In this document: positions 18,061 to 26,100 of the stretch, one piece after another
Position numbering within the stretch: position 1 is the stretch's first letter
How the letters are laid out: each line of letters begins with the position of its first letter
Assembly: GCF_019802085.1 (NCBI RefSeq)
Contig: NZ_JAHVHV010000005.1
Location: 213,234 to 277,233 of the forward strand
DNA: 64,000 nucleotides
Origin: Ferrimonas balearica
GTDB lineage: Bacteria; Pseudomonadota; Gammaproteobacteria; Enterobacterales; Shewanellaceae
Direction: 5' to 3'
The notes under the pieces: generated by a model
What the model was told of the DNA's origin: nothing
Databases searched by the model: none
Seen by the model: only the letters and a program-made list of their open reading frames with translations
Program-made: the position numbers and the translations under genes

Positions 18061-19818
18061 ATGGACCTGCAAACATTGACCTACATCGTAGTGGGCGCCA
18101 CCTTCGCCCTCTACATCGGCATCGCCATCTGGGCCAAGGCCGGCTCCACCAACGAGTTCTACGTGGCCGGTGGCGGCGTACACCCGGTGGCCAACGGCAT
18201 GGCCACCGCCGCCGACTGGATGTCCGCGGCCTCCTTCCTCTCCATGGCGGGCCTTATCGCCTTTATGGGGTACGACGGTGCCGTCTACCTGATGGGCTGG
18301 ACCGGGGGCTACGTGCTGCTGGCCCTGTGCCTGGCACCCTACCTGCGTAAGTTCGGCAAGTTCACCGTGCCGGACTTTATCGGTGACCGCTACTACTCCC
18401 AGACCGCCCGGACCGTGGCGGTGATCTGCGCCATCTTCGTCTGCTTCACTTACGTGGCCGGCCAGATGCGGGGCGTGGGCGTGGTGTTCTCCCGCTTCCT
18501 CGAAGTGGACGTCACCATGGGGGTGATCATCGGTATGGTGGTGGTGTTCTTCTACGCCGTACTCGGTGGCATGAAGGGGATCACCTACACCCAGGTGGCC
18601 CAGTACGTGGTGCTGATCACCGCCTACCTGGTGCCCGCGGTGTTCATCTCCATCATGCTGACCGGCAACTTCTTCCCGCAGATTGGCTTCGGCTCCGACC
18701 TGGTCTCTGAACCGGGCACCTCGGTGTTGTCCAAACTCGATGGCTTGATGTCGGAGTTGGGCTTCAGTCAGTACACGGACGGCTCCAAGTCCACCGTGGA
18801 CGTGTTCTTTATCACCGCCGCCCTGATGGTGGGCACCGCTGGTCTGCCCCACGTGATTGTGCGCTTCTTCACCGTACCCAAGGTGGCCGATGCCCGGATC
18901 TCCGCCGGTTGGGCCCTGGTGTTCATCGCGCTGCTGTACACCACCGCACCCGCCGTGGCCGCCTTCGCCCGTCTGAACATGATTGACACCATCAACGGCC
19001 CGGACGGCAAGGGGACCCTCTACGCCGAGCGGCCCCAGTGGATCCAAAACTGGGAACAGACCGGTCTGATTGGCTTCTCCGGCACCGATGAGAACGTGAC
19101 GGCCGCCGGCGCTGCTGGTGAGCAGATGGCGGAGCAGGGCGTGATGTTCTACTCCGGTGATGAGCGCAACAACATGAAGATCGACCGCGACATCATGGTG
19201 CTGGCCAACCCGGAGATCGCCAACCTGCCTAACTGGGTGATCGCCTTGGTGGCCGCAGGGGGGATCGCGGCGGCGCTGTCGACCTCGGCGGGCTTGCTGC
19301 TGGTGATCTCCACCTCGATCTCCCATGACCTGCTCAAACGGAACCTGATGCCCAACATTACGGACCGGCAGGAGCTGACCTACGCGCGGATCGCCGCGGC
19401 GGTGGCCATCTGCATCGCCGGTTACCTGGGGATCAATCCGCCCGGCTTCGTGGCGCAGGTGGTGGCATTCGCCTTCGGGTTAGCGGCATCGTCGTTCTTC
19501 CCGGCCATCATCATGGGGATCTTCTCCAAGCGCATGAACAAAGAGGGCGCCATTGCAGGCATGATCGTCGGCATCACCTTCACCGCCGGCTACATCCTGG
19601 CGTACAAGGGCGTGTTCTTCGAGCCGCTGATTGCCAACACGCCGGAGAACTGGCTGTTTGGGATCTCCCCCGAGGGGATCGGTACTCTGGGCATGCTGCT
19701 GAACTTCATCGTGGCCTTCTCCGTCAGCCGGATGACCCAGGAGTCACCGCAAGAGGTCCAGGATCTGGTGGAAAGCATCCGCTTCCCGAAAGGGGCGGGA
19801 GAAGCCACCCACCACTAA
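18061..19818 (+). CDS. Sodium:solute symporter, ActP-like large subunit
   Basis: 585-residue member of the SSS family with about 13 membrane helices. Landmarks: GIAIWAKAGSTNEFYVAGGGVHPVANG near the N-terminus, AADWMSAASFLSMAGLIAFMGYDG, VPDFIGDRYYS, and LPHVIVRFFTVPKVADAR. An extra loop (about residues 310-385) holds soluble sequence. Pairing with DUF4212 identifies the two-gene subfamily, thought to carry acetate or related short carboxylates with Na+. The substrate cannot be read from the sequence. Followed by a terminator at 19821-19850. Confidence 0.92.
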   Translation: MDLQTLTYIVVGATFALYIGIAIWAKAGSTNEFYVAGGGVHPVANGMATAADWMSAASFLSMAGLIAFMGYDGAVYLMGWTGGYVLLALCLAPYLRKFGKFTVPDFIGDRYYSQTARTVAVICAIFVCFTYVAGQMRGVGVVFSRFLEVDVTMGVIIGMVVVFFYAVLGGMKGITYTQVAQYVVLITAYLVPAVFISIMLTGNFFPQIGFGSDLVSEPGTSVLSKLDGLMSELGFSQYTDGSKSTVDVFFITAALMVGTAGLPHVIVRFFTVPKVADARISAGWALVFIALLYTTAPAVAAFARLNMIDTINGPDGKGTLYAERPQWIQNWEQTGLIGFSGTDENVTAAGAAGEQMAEQGVMFYSGDERNNMKIDRDIMVLANPEIANLPNWVIALVAAGGIAAALSTSAGLLLVISTSISHDLLKRNLMPNITDRQELTYARIAAAVAICIAGYLGINPPGFVAQVVAFAFGLAASSFFPAIIMGIFSKRMNKEGAIAGMIVGITFTAGYILAYKGVFFEPLIANTPENWLFGISPEGIGTLGMLLNFIVAFSVSRMTQESPQEVQDLVESIRFPKGAGEATHH

Positions 19819-19820
19819 GC

Positions 19821-19850
19821 AAAAAGGGCACCGCAAGGTGCCCTTTCTCT
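19821..19850. terminator. Terminator after the symporter
   Basis: AAAAAGGGCACC-GCAA-GGTGCCCTTT is a 7-bp GC stem flanked by A and T tracts. It can serve the symporter on the plus strand and the small membrane gene on the minus strand. Confidence 0.85.
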
Positions 19851-19863
19851 TTGTTGTCTCAAA

Positions 19864-20094
19864 TCAAACGCCGTTTAACGTCAGGTTGACGATGCGCAGC
19901 AGGATCCCGATAAATAGAAACAGGATGCCGCTGCGGTAGAAGCGGAACTCGCTGAGGCTGAGGTCCTTCAGCTTGCCCACCCAGATCTGCCACAGCGCGT
20001 GCCAGTTGGCGGTACGACGCAGGTACAGGCCGACCGCCACCACCACCAGGGCCAGGCCCAGGGTGAGGAAAAAGAGTTGTGCTATCGCAATCAT
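19864..20094 (-). CDS. Small two-helix membrane protein
   Basis: 76 residues with hydrophobic segments at about residues 5-25 (LFFLTLGLALVVVAVGLYL) and 55-72 (GILFLFIGILLRIVNLTL), joined by a basic/aromatic loop. Ribosome site GGAGCGAGAC is directly before ATG 20094. It lies between the symporter and the CBS/DUF294 gene, a place where a similar small gene might be conserved in relatives. No function known. Confidence 0.7.
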   Translation of the reverse strand: MIAIAQLFFLTLGLALVVVAVGLYLRRTANWHALWQIWVGKLKDLSLSEFRFYRSGILFLFIGILLRIVNLTLNGV

Positions 20095-20145
20095 GTCTCG
20101 CTCCCTGATGTTTTGCCCAGTGTATCAAGGATGTAATGGATAAAC

Positions 20146-21993
20146 ATGACCGACCACGACCTGGCGCCCATCATCGATTTTCTCGCCGAGCTGGTGCCCT
20201 TTGACCAGCTGGACGACGCCGGGCGGGAGACCGCGGCCCGGGGCATCGAGATCGCCTATTTCGCCAAGTCCAGCGGCGAGGTGCCCCTGGACTACGACAA
20301 CCCCCACCTCTACATCGTCCGCTCCGGCGCCTTCGAGGTGCGCAGCGACCGGGGGGAACTGTTGGACCGGCTGGGAGAGGGGGACTACTTCGGCTTCCCC
20401 TCGCTGCTGACCGGCGAGCAGGTCAGCAACCGCATCCAGGTGCTGGAGGATGGCCTGGTCTACATCTTAAGCGAGTCCTGCTTCCGAGCCCTGAGAGCCC
20501 TGAGCCGGGATTTCGACCGTTTCTTTAACCGCAAGCACGCCGAACGGCTTCGCTACAGCGCTCGCTACCTGGCCCGGGAGCACCTCAATACTGCCCGGAT
20601 CCGCTCGGTGATGGCCTCGCCGGCCAAGAGCGTGGGGCCCTTTGCCCCGGTGCAGGAGGCGGCGCGGTTGATGCGGGATGCCCGGATCTCCTGCCTGCTG
20701 GTGGTGCAGGACAACCGCCTGCTGGGGATCCTCACCGACCGGGACCTGCGTAACCGGGTGCTGGCGGAGGGGATCGCCGTGGACACCCCGGTCAACGAGG
20801 TGATGACCGCGGATCCCGTCTCCGTGCCCCCCAATACCCTGGTGTTCGAGGCGATGCTGGCGATGAGTCAGCACAACATCCACCATCTGCCGGTGGCCGA
20901 GGAGGGGGTGCCCCTGGGGGTGGTGACCAGCACGGATCTCATCCGGCTGCAGCGCAACGACCCTCTTCACCTGATTGGCGAGATTGACCGTCAGAGCGAC
21001 CGGGCCACCCTGGTGCAGGTGGCCGGCCAGATCCCGGCGCTGCTGCAAAGCCTGATCCAAGCCGACGCCCGAGCGGAGGAGATCGGTCGGGTGCTGACCC
21101 TGGTGACCGATGCTCTGACCCGGCGTCTGCTGGTGCTGGGCCAGCAGGCCCTGGGGCCGGCTCCCATGGCCTGGTGCTGGCTGGCGTTCGGCTCCCAGGC
21201 ACGGATGGACCAGGCGGGCAAATCGGATCAGGACAACGGCCTGTTGCTGGCCCGGGAGCCCAACGACGAAGAGCGGGATTACTTCCAGCGCCTGGCCACC
21301 TACGTCTGCGATGCGCTGAACGACAGCGGTTACATCCACTGCCCCGGCGGCATCATGGCGATGAACCCCAAATGGTGCCTCTCCCTGGCCCAGTGGCAGG
21401 CGCAGTTTGGCCGCTGGATCGATCAACCGGAGCCCAAGGCGGTGATGCACGCCAGCATCTTTTTCGACATGCGCGCCATCGCCGGTCGCGGCGATCTGGC
21501 CAAGACCTTGCAGCAATCGGTGTTGGCCCGCTGCAAGGACAACCAGATCTTCCTGGCGATGATGGCCACCAACGCCGGCCATAACTCGCCGCCGCTGGGG
21601 TTCTTCCGCCAGCTGGTGCTGGAGCGGGACGGGGAGCAGCGCAAGGCGCTGGACCTGAAACACAAGGGGCTGGCGATCATCAATGACGTGGCGCGGATCT
21701 ACGCCCTGGCCTGCGGCAGCGAGGCGGTGGGTACCGCCCAGCGGATCCAGGCGGCGATGAAGGCGGGGCTGGTGACCCGCAAGGACGCCCTCAACCTGGC
21801 GGACGCCCAGGAATTTATCGCCCACCTGCGCCTGGCCAACCAGGGAGAACAGTGGAGTCGCGGTGAAGATCCCTCCAACTTCCTGCGCCCGGGCCGGGTG
21901 TCGGGGCTGACCCGTCACCAGCTCAAGGACGCGTTTGCCGTGGTGGCCCGGGCCCAGGACGGGGTCCGGCTGAGCTTTGCCCGGAGCCTGTGA
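20146..21993 (+). CDS. Cyclic-nucleotide-binding/CBS/DUF294 nucleotidyltransferase-like signalling protein
   Basis: 615 residues. Order: a cNMP-binding-type beta barrel (about 20-130, LYIVRSGAFEVRSD ... GEGDYFGFPSLLTGE), a pair of CBS domains (about 155-270), DUF294 with a nucleotidyltransferase core (FGSQARMDQAGKSDQDNGLLL, near 346-366), and the DUF294 C-terminal helical domain (about 470-610). CBS pairs bind adenine nucleotides, so this is likely an energy-sensing nucleotidyltransferase. The neighbouring symporter suggests control of carboxylate uptake or use, but that is inference. The next gene starts in the stop codon (TGATG overlap). Confidence 0.88.
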   Translation: MTDHDLAPIIDFLAELVPFDQLDDAGRETAARGIEIAYFAKSSGEVPLDYDNPHLYIVRSGAFEVRSDRGELLDRLGEGDYFGFPSLLTGEQVSNRIQVLEDGLVYILSESCFRALRALSRDFDRFFNRKHAERLRYSARYLAREHLNTARIRSVMASPAKSVGPFAPVQEAARLMRDARISCLLVVQDNRLLGILTDRDLRNRVLAEGIAVDTPVNEVMTADPVSVPPNTLVFEAMLAMSQHNIHHLPVAEEGVPLGVVTSTDLIRLQRNDPLHLIGEIDRQSDRATLVQVAGQIPALLQSLIQADARAEEIGRVLTLVTDALTRRLLVLGQQALGPAPMAWCWLAFGSQARMDQAGKSDQDNGLLLAREPNDEERDYFQRLATYVCDALNDSGYIHCPGGIMAMNPKWCLSLAQWQAQFGRWIDQPEPKAVMHASIFFDMRAIAGRGDLAKTLQQSVLARCKDNQIFLAMMATNAGHNSPPLGFFRQLVLERDGEQRKALDLKHKGLAIINDVARIYALACGSEAVGTAQRIQAAMKAGLVTRKDALNLADAQEFIAHLRLANQGEQWSRGEDPSNFLRPGRVSGLTRHQLKDAFAVVARAQDGVRLSFARSL

Positions 21994-22679
21994 TGAGTGC
22001 CCTGGCTCATCGACTCAAACGCCTGGTGGCCGGCTGGGGTGCCTTGCCCGAGCCGCTGGCGCCCTTTTTCGAGGCCCCTGCGCCCAAGTTCTCTGCCGAT
22101 TACCGCAGCCAGTCGCTGCTGGCGCTGGACCTGGAGCTGACCGGCCTCGACCTGCGCAACGACGCCATCCTCTCCATCGCCACTGTGCCCATCGAGGGGG
22201 GCCGGGTTCAGCTGTCGGATGCCTGGCATCAGCTGGTGGCCATCGACGGCGAGGTGGGGCAGAGCGCCACCATCCACGGCATCCACGACCGCCACCTGGC
22301 GGACGGCGTGCCCCTGTGCGACGCCCTGGCGGCCCTGGTGCCCCAACTGGCCGGCCGGGTGCTGGTGTGTCACCACGGCGCCCTGGACCTGGGTTTTCTC
22401 AACGCCGGTTTGCAGCACTGCTTTGGCCAGGGGTTGCCGCTGCTGGCGATCGACACCCTGCTGCTGGAGCAGCGGCGCCTGGAGCGGCGCGGTGAGGTGC
22501 TCAAGGGGGACCAGCTAAGGCTGGCCCAGTGTCGGCGTCGCTACGGCCTGCCGGACTACCCGGGCCACCACGCCCTGGTGGACGCCATCGCCTGTGGCGA
22601 GCTGCTGCTGGCCCAGGCCAGTGCCCTGGCAGGGCGCCAATCCCTGAGCCTCTCCGCCCTGCTCAAACTGAGTCGTTGA
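21993..22679 (+). CDS. DnaQ-like 3'-5' exonuclease
   Basis: 228 residues. Exonuclease motif I is Asp46/Glu48 in LLALDLELTGLD. Motif II lies around HHGALDLGFLNAGL, and motif III is His192 ... Asp197 in HHALVDAIA. These give the four acidic/His metal ligands of the DEDDh family (DNA polymerase III epsilon type). No polymerase domain is attached, so it is a free-standing exonuclease. ATG 21993 overlaps the stop of the CBS/DUF294 gene; translational coupling is likely. Confidence 0.88.
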   Translation: MSALAHRLKRLVAGWGALPEPLAPFFEAPAPKFSADYRSQSLLALDLELTGLDLRNDAILSIATVPIEGGRVQLSDAWHQLVAIDGEVGQSATIHGIHDRHLADGVPLCDALAALVPQLAGRVLVCHHGALDLGFLNAGLQHCFGQGLPLLAIDTLLLEQRRLERRGEVLKGDQLRLAQCRRRYGLPDYPGHHALVDAIACGELLLAQASALAGRQSLSLSALLKLSR

Positions 22680-22747
22680 AAACCGTTACATTTTGATGTC
22701 CCCAAAGGACGCCGAACCCGCTAGGTTAGGGCCATAGGAGGTGTGAG

Positions 22748-23308
22748 ATGGCCCTACCCGCACTGCTGTTGCTCGCCGGCGCCCTGGCCGCCGTGGAGTA
22801 TCACGACCACCGCCGCCAGGTTCAGGCCCGGCGCTACCGCACGCCCAGTGGGCCGGCCCGCCTGGCCCTGGGACCCAGCCAGTGGATGCCCGGGGCGGTG
22901 GCGGTGACCCCGACGCCGGGCACCCTGATGGCCTGTCACGTGTTCGGGGTGGTGGAGCACACCGGGATCTGGCTGGGGGGGGATTGCATCGCCGAGCTGC
23001 ACGGCAGCGGCCTGGTCCGGGGGGTCTCTGCCCAGCGCTTCCTGCACAACCGAAGCGGCGCCACCATCTTCTGCCTTAGTGACAGCCGGCATCGGGCCCT
23101 GGGCAGCGAGCGGGCCGCCGAGCGCGCCGCCAAGGCGCTGTTTACCTACCGGGATTACCACCTAAGACGCAACAACTGCCACCGCTTCGTCTGGGCCTGC
23201 TTAAGCGGGCAGGAGCAGGTGATCCCCAGTTTTTCCGCCCTCAATCGCCTGCTGGCGGAACACCACGATACCCACCTCTACTGGGATCCGGCCAGGCTGA
23301 GCCCCTAG
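22748..23308 (+). CDS. LRAT-domain (NlpC/P60-fold) protein
   Basis: 186 residues with a short N-terminal hydrophobic segment (residues 2-16), perhaps a membrane anchor. An LRAT-like papain-fold domain follows: His71 in VEHTGIWLG, His85 in ELHGSG and Cys144 in NNCHRFVW make a permuted His-His-Cys catalytic set. LRAT relatives act as acyltransferases or thiol hydrolases; the bacterial substrate is unknown. Start ATG 22748 follows AGGAGGTG. The 3' end overlaps the convergent HDOD gene by 4 bp. Confidence 0.82.
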   Translation: MALPALLLLAGALAAVEYHDHRRQVQARRYRTPSGPARLALGPSQWMPGAVAVTPTPGTLMACHVFGVVEHTGIWLGGDCIAELHGSGLVRGVSAQRFLHNRSGATIFCLSDSRHRALGSERAAERAAKALFTYRDYHLRRNNCHRFVWACLSGQEQVIPSFSALNRLLAEHHDTHLYWDPARLSP

Positions 23309-24081
23309 ACGGGGCTGGGCTGGGGGTCACACTCAGCCAGATCCTCGGCGCTCAGTCCCAACTGGGCCAGCGCCGCCTCTGGCAGTGGAGCCCGGGGACC
23401 CGCCATCACCCGGTGCCGGGCCAGGGCCACCAGGGTGGCCAGGGCGCGACTGGGGCCGGGGGCTCGCTCCGGGTCCAAATGGTGGCGGCAGACGTCGCCG
23501 ATGAGGGCTGGAAACTGCCAGCGCCGGGCCAGTTCGGCCCCCAGATCCCCGTAATCGAACCCCAGCAGCTCCCGCTCCACAAGGTGGCGCGGGGTGCCCT
23601 GGGCGCTGCGCGCCATCACCTGCTGGGCCTGGGCCGGCAGGCTTTGGTGAAGAAACAGCTGGCCGACGCTGTGCAGCAGACCGCAGGTGGCGGCCTGGCC
23701 CGGATCAAGCCGACAGCGCCGGGCCAATGCGGCGCTCAGTTGGGCGCAGGCCAGGTTCTGTTGCCAGAAGCGTTCGGTATCCAGGTGGGGGACGTGCTGC
23801 AGGCGCTGCTGCATGGCGGTGCACAGCACCAGCATCTTGAGGTTGTTAAGCCCCAGCAGGATGGCGGCGTCATTGACGCTGTCCACCTGCCGGGCACCGG
23901 CAAAGCGGGCGGAGTTGGCCAGGCGCAGCACCTTGGTGGCGAAGCCCTGGTCCTGGGCCAGTTGGTCGGCAATGTTGAGCAGGTCCGGCTCCGGCTGGGC
24001 GAACGCCGCCATCAGGGACTGCACCAGGGGGCCGAGGCTGGGCAGCCGCTGCACATCGGCAAACAGCCGTTGAATGTCCAT
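23305..24081 (-). CDS. HDOD-domain signalling protein
   Basis: 258 residues. It starts with MDIQRLFADVQRLPSLGPLVQSL and continues with the HDOD core (LAQDQGFATKVLRLANSARF, VNDAAILLGLNNLKMLVL). HDOD proteins are regulatory relatives of HD phosphohydrolases without catalysis and often act in stress or motility signalling. The frame is open 14 codons further upstream, but the ribosome site (AAGGA) and the family pattern favour ATG 24081. Likely monocistronic. Confidence 0.85.
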   Translation of the reverse strand: MDIQRLFADVQRLPSLGPLVQSLMAAFAQPEPDLLNIADQLAQDQGFATKVLRLANSARFAGARQVDSVNDAAILLGLNNLKMLVLCTAMQQRLQHVPHLDTERFWQQNLACAQLSAALARRCRLDPGQAATCGLLHSVGQLFLHQSLPAQAQQVMARSAQGTPRHLVERELLGFDYGDLGAELARRWQFPALIGDVCRHHLDPERAPGPSRALATLVALARHRVMAGPRAPLPEAALAQLGLSAEDLAECDPQPSPV

Positions 24082-24143
24082 ATTCCGTGTGTCCTTGTCA
24101 CTTGGGCCAAAGGCCCGGGCCACACCAGTATGGCACTAAACGC

Positions 24144-24172
24144 AATCAGGCCGCGATAGCGGCCTGATTTTT
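24144..24172. terminator. Hairpin terminator beside the ketoacyl synthase gene
   Basis: Perfect 11-bp stem AATCAGGCCGC / GCGGCCTGATT with a GATA loop, flanked by TTT on the plus strand. It abuts the stop codon of the minus-strand ketoacyl-ACP synthase gene, for which it probably serves despite a weaker T-tail on that strand. Confidence 0.65.
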
Positions 24173-25251
24173 CAGCGGTTTGCGACGGCTCGGTCTCGTT
24201 CGACGGCGCTTTGAATCAGCGTCAGGGCGTCGACGTCGCAGGGCGGCAGTTCGGCGTCACTCTGGGCCAGCGGTGTGGTGCGCTCGCCCCACTTGATCAC
24301 CGCCGCGGCGGAGGTCAGGCCGGCGCCGAAAGCGCAGGAGAGCAGGGTGTCGCCGGGCTGGATCCGGCCGGACTCCAGGGCATCGCACAGGGCGATGGGC
24401 ACCGTGGCGGCGGAGGTGTTGCCGTAGTGCTCGATGTTGACGAAGGCCTTCTCCTTGGGGAGCCCCATCTTGCCGATCAGGGTGTCGATGATCCGCACGT
24501 TAGCCTGGTGGGGCACCACCAGGTCGACCTGCTCCGGCGATACGCCGCTTTCCGCCAGCACTTGCTGGCTCAGGCGACCCATGCCGGCGATGGCGCGCTT
24601 GAAGATCTCCCGCCCCTCGAACTGCAGGAAAAACTCCATGGCGTGGGGGCTGCCCTTGTCCATGTTGGTGCCAAAGCCGGACACCTTGAGGATCTCCCGC
24701 CCTTCGGGGTCGTTGTTCATGGCGTAGCTGAGTACTCCGGCCTCATTGTCGCTGGCCTCCAGCACCACGGCGCCGGCGCCGTCGCCAAAGAGCACCGCGG
24801 TGTCCCGCAAGGTCCAGTTGAGGTAGAAGGTCAGGCGTTCGGCGCCCACCACCAGCACCCGCTGGCACTGGCCGGAGCGGATCTGGGCGGTGGCCAGTCC
24901 CAGGCCGTAGAGGAACCCGGAGCAGGCGGCGTTGATGTCGAAGGCCGCGCACTGGGCACCGATGTTGGCCTGCACCGTGGCGGCGATGTTGGGCACCAGG
25001 GTGTCCGGCGTCGCGGTGGCCAGGATGATCATGTCGATGTCGCTGCCCTTAAGGCCGGCCGCGGCCAGGGCGCGCTGGGCGGCCACGGTGGCCAGCTCGG
25101 AAGTGCCGACGTGGCTGATGTGGCGCTGGCCAATGCCGGTACGGGTGCGGATCCACTCGTCGCTGGTGTCCATAAAGGTGGCCAGATCGTCGTTGGTCAG
25201 CACGGCCGGTGGCAGGCATTTACCCCAGCCGGTGATTTCGGCAGAACGCAT
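24172..25251 (-). CDS. 3-oxoacyl-ACP synthase III family protein (FabH-like)
   Basis: 359 residues, longer than housekeeping FabH (about 320). Catalytic Cys is in AACSGFLYGL, His in VPHQANVRI and Asn in EHYGNTSAAT, the complete KAS III triad, so it should perform an initiating Claisen condensation on an acyl-CoA starter. The gene stands alone, away from plsX/fabD/acpP, so it is probably a second copy with a special starter or role. The C-terminus has about 30 extra residues. ATG 25251 (CAGGAG upstream) is chosen over an upstream in-frame ATG. Confidence 0.88.
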   Translation of the reverse strand: MRSAEITGWGKCLPPAVLTNDDLATFMDTSDEWIRTRTGIGQRHISHVGTSELATVAAQRALAAAGLKGSDIDMIILATATPDTLVPNIAATVQANIGAQCAAFDINAACSGFLYGLGLATAQIRSGQCQRVLVVGAERLTFYLNWTLRDTAVLFGDGAGAVVLEASDNEAGVLSYAMNNDPEGREILKVSGFGTNMDKGSPHAMEFFLQFEGREIFKRAIAGMGRLSQQVLAESGVSPEQVDLVVPHQANVRIIDTLIGKMGLPKEKAFVNIEHYGNTSAATVPIALCDALESGRIQPGDTLLSCAFGAGLTSAAAVIKWGERTTPLAQSDAELPPCDVDALTLIQSAVERDRAVANR

Positions 25252-25309
25252 GGGAAGACTCCTGAAAGGCGGCGTCACATCGCCGCTTCTTTGATAATAG
25301 TGGGACGCC

Positions 25310-25990
25310 TTAGGCTTGAAGCGCCACGTGCTCCGCCACCAGGGATTTGACCCCCTCGGCGGCGTGCTCGATGTGCGCGCGAAGCAGGGCCGTGGCCCCC
25401 TCGACGTCCCGTTGACGACACCGCTCCAGCAGCTCCCGGTGCTCCTGTTCAGCCCGGGGAATGCCGCCGGCCAGCAGCAGCTGCAGCCGGATGTAGCGGT
25501 CGGAATTGGTGTTCAGGCCCCGCACCACCTCCAGGGTGTGGGGGCGGTCGGCGCCGGCATAGAGACTCAGGTGGAACAGGGTGTTGAGTTCGCTCCAGCT
25601 GTTGACGGCGTTCTCCGCTTGGAAGGCGGACTCCAGTTGCTCCAGGTAATCCTGGGCCAGCGCCAGCTGGGCCGGGGAGAGCCGGGGAATGGAGCGGGCC
25701 AGCAGGCCGGGCTCAATGAGCGCGCGCAACTCGAACAGCTCCTCCACCTGGGTGACCGACAGCTCGGTGGCGGTGGCCCCCTTGTGGGCCTCGAATCGCA
25801 CCAGCCCTTCCGCTTCCAGCTGCAGCAGGGCTTCTCGGACCGGGATCCGGCTGACGTTGAGCTCGGTGGCCAGCGCACTCTGGCGCAGGGGTTCACCGGC
25901 TTTGATCTCGCCGGAGAGGATCTTCTCCCTCAGCACCTCGACCACGACCTGGGTACGGGTTTTGTGAATGATGGGGCTTCCCTGACGCAT
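25310..25990 (-). CDS. GntR/FCD-family transcription regulator of hydroxyproline genes
   Basis: 226 residues: a winged helix-turn-helix (residues 10-75, LSGEIKAGEPLRQSALATELNVSRIPVREALLQLEAEGLV) followed by an all-helical FCD effector domain (from about residue 85, ELRALIEPGLLARS) with metal-ligand-type Asp and His residues. It heads the minus-strand hydroxyproline block, and palindromes ATTGTATACAAT typical of this family occur at 29628-29639 and, with one change, at 36691-36702. It most likely represses the pathway until hydroxyproline or an intermediate appears. Effector identity is not proven. Confidence 0.9.
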   Translation of the reverse strand: MRQGSPIIHKTRTQVVVEVLREKILSGEIKAGEPLRQSALATELNVSRIPVREALLQLEAEGLVRFEAHKGATATELSVTQVEELFELRALIEPGLLARSIPRLSPAQLALAQDYLEQLESAFQAENAVNSWSELNTLFHLSLYAGADRPHTLEVVRGLNTNSDRYIRLQLLLAGGIPRAEQEHRELLERCRQRDVEGATALLRAHIEHAAEGVKSLVAEHVALQA

Positions 25991-26100
25991 CCTGTATATT
26001 TTCGAAAACCTGAACTGGCCACTAGGTTACCCATTCACAGGGGCAAAGAAAAGGGAGCCACCAGCGTGGCTCCCTGCAGATCACTGTCCTTTTTGAGTTT

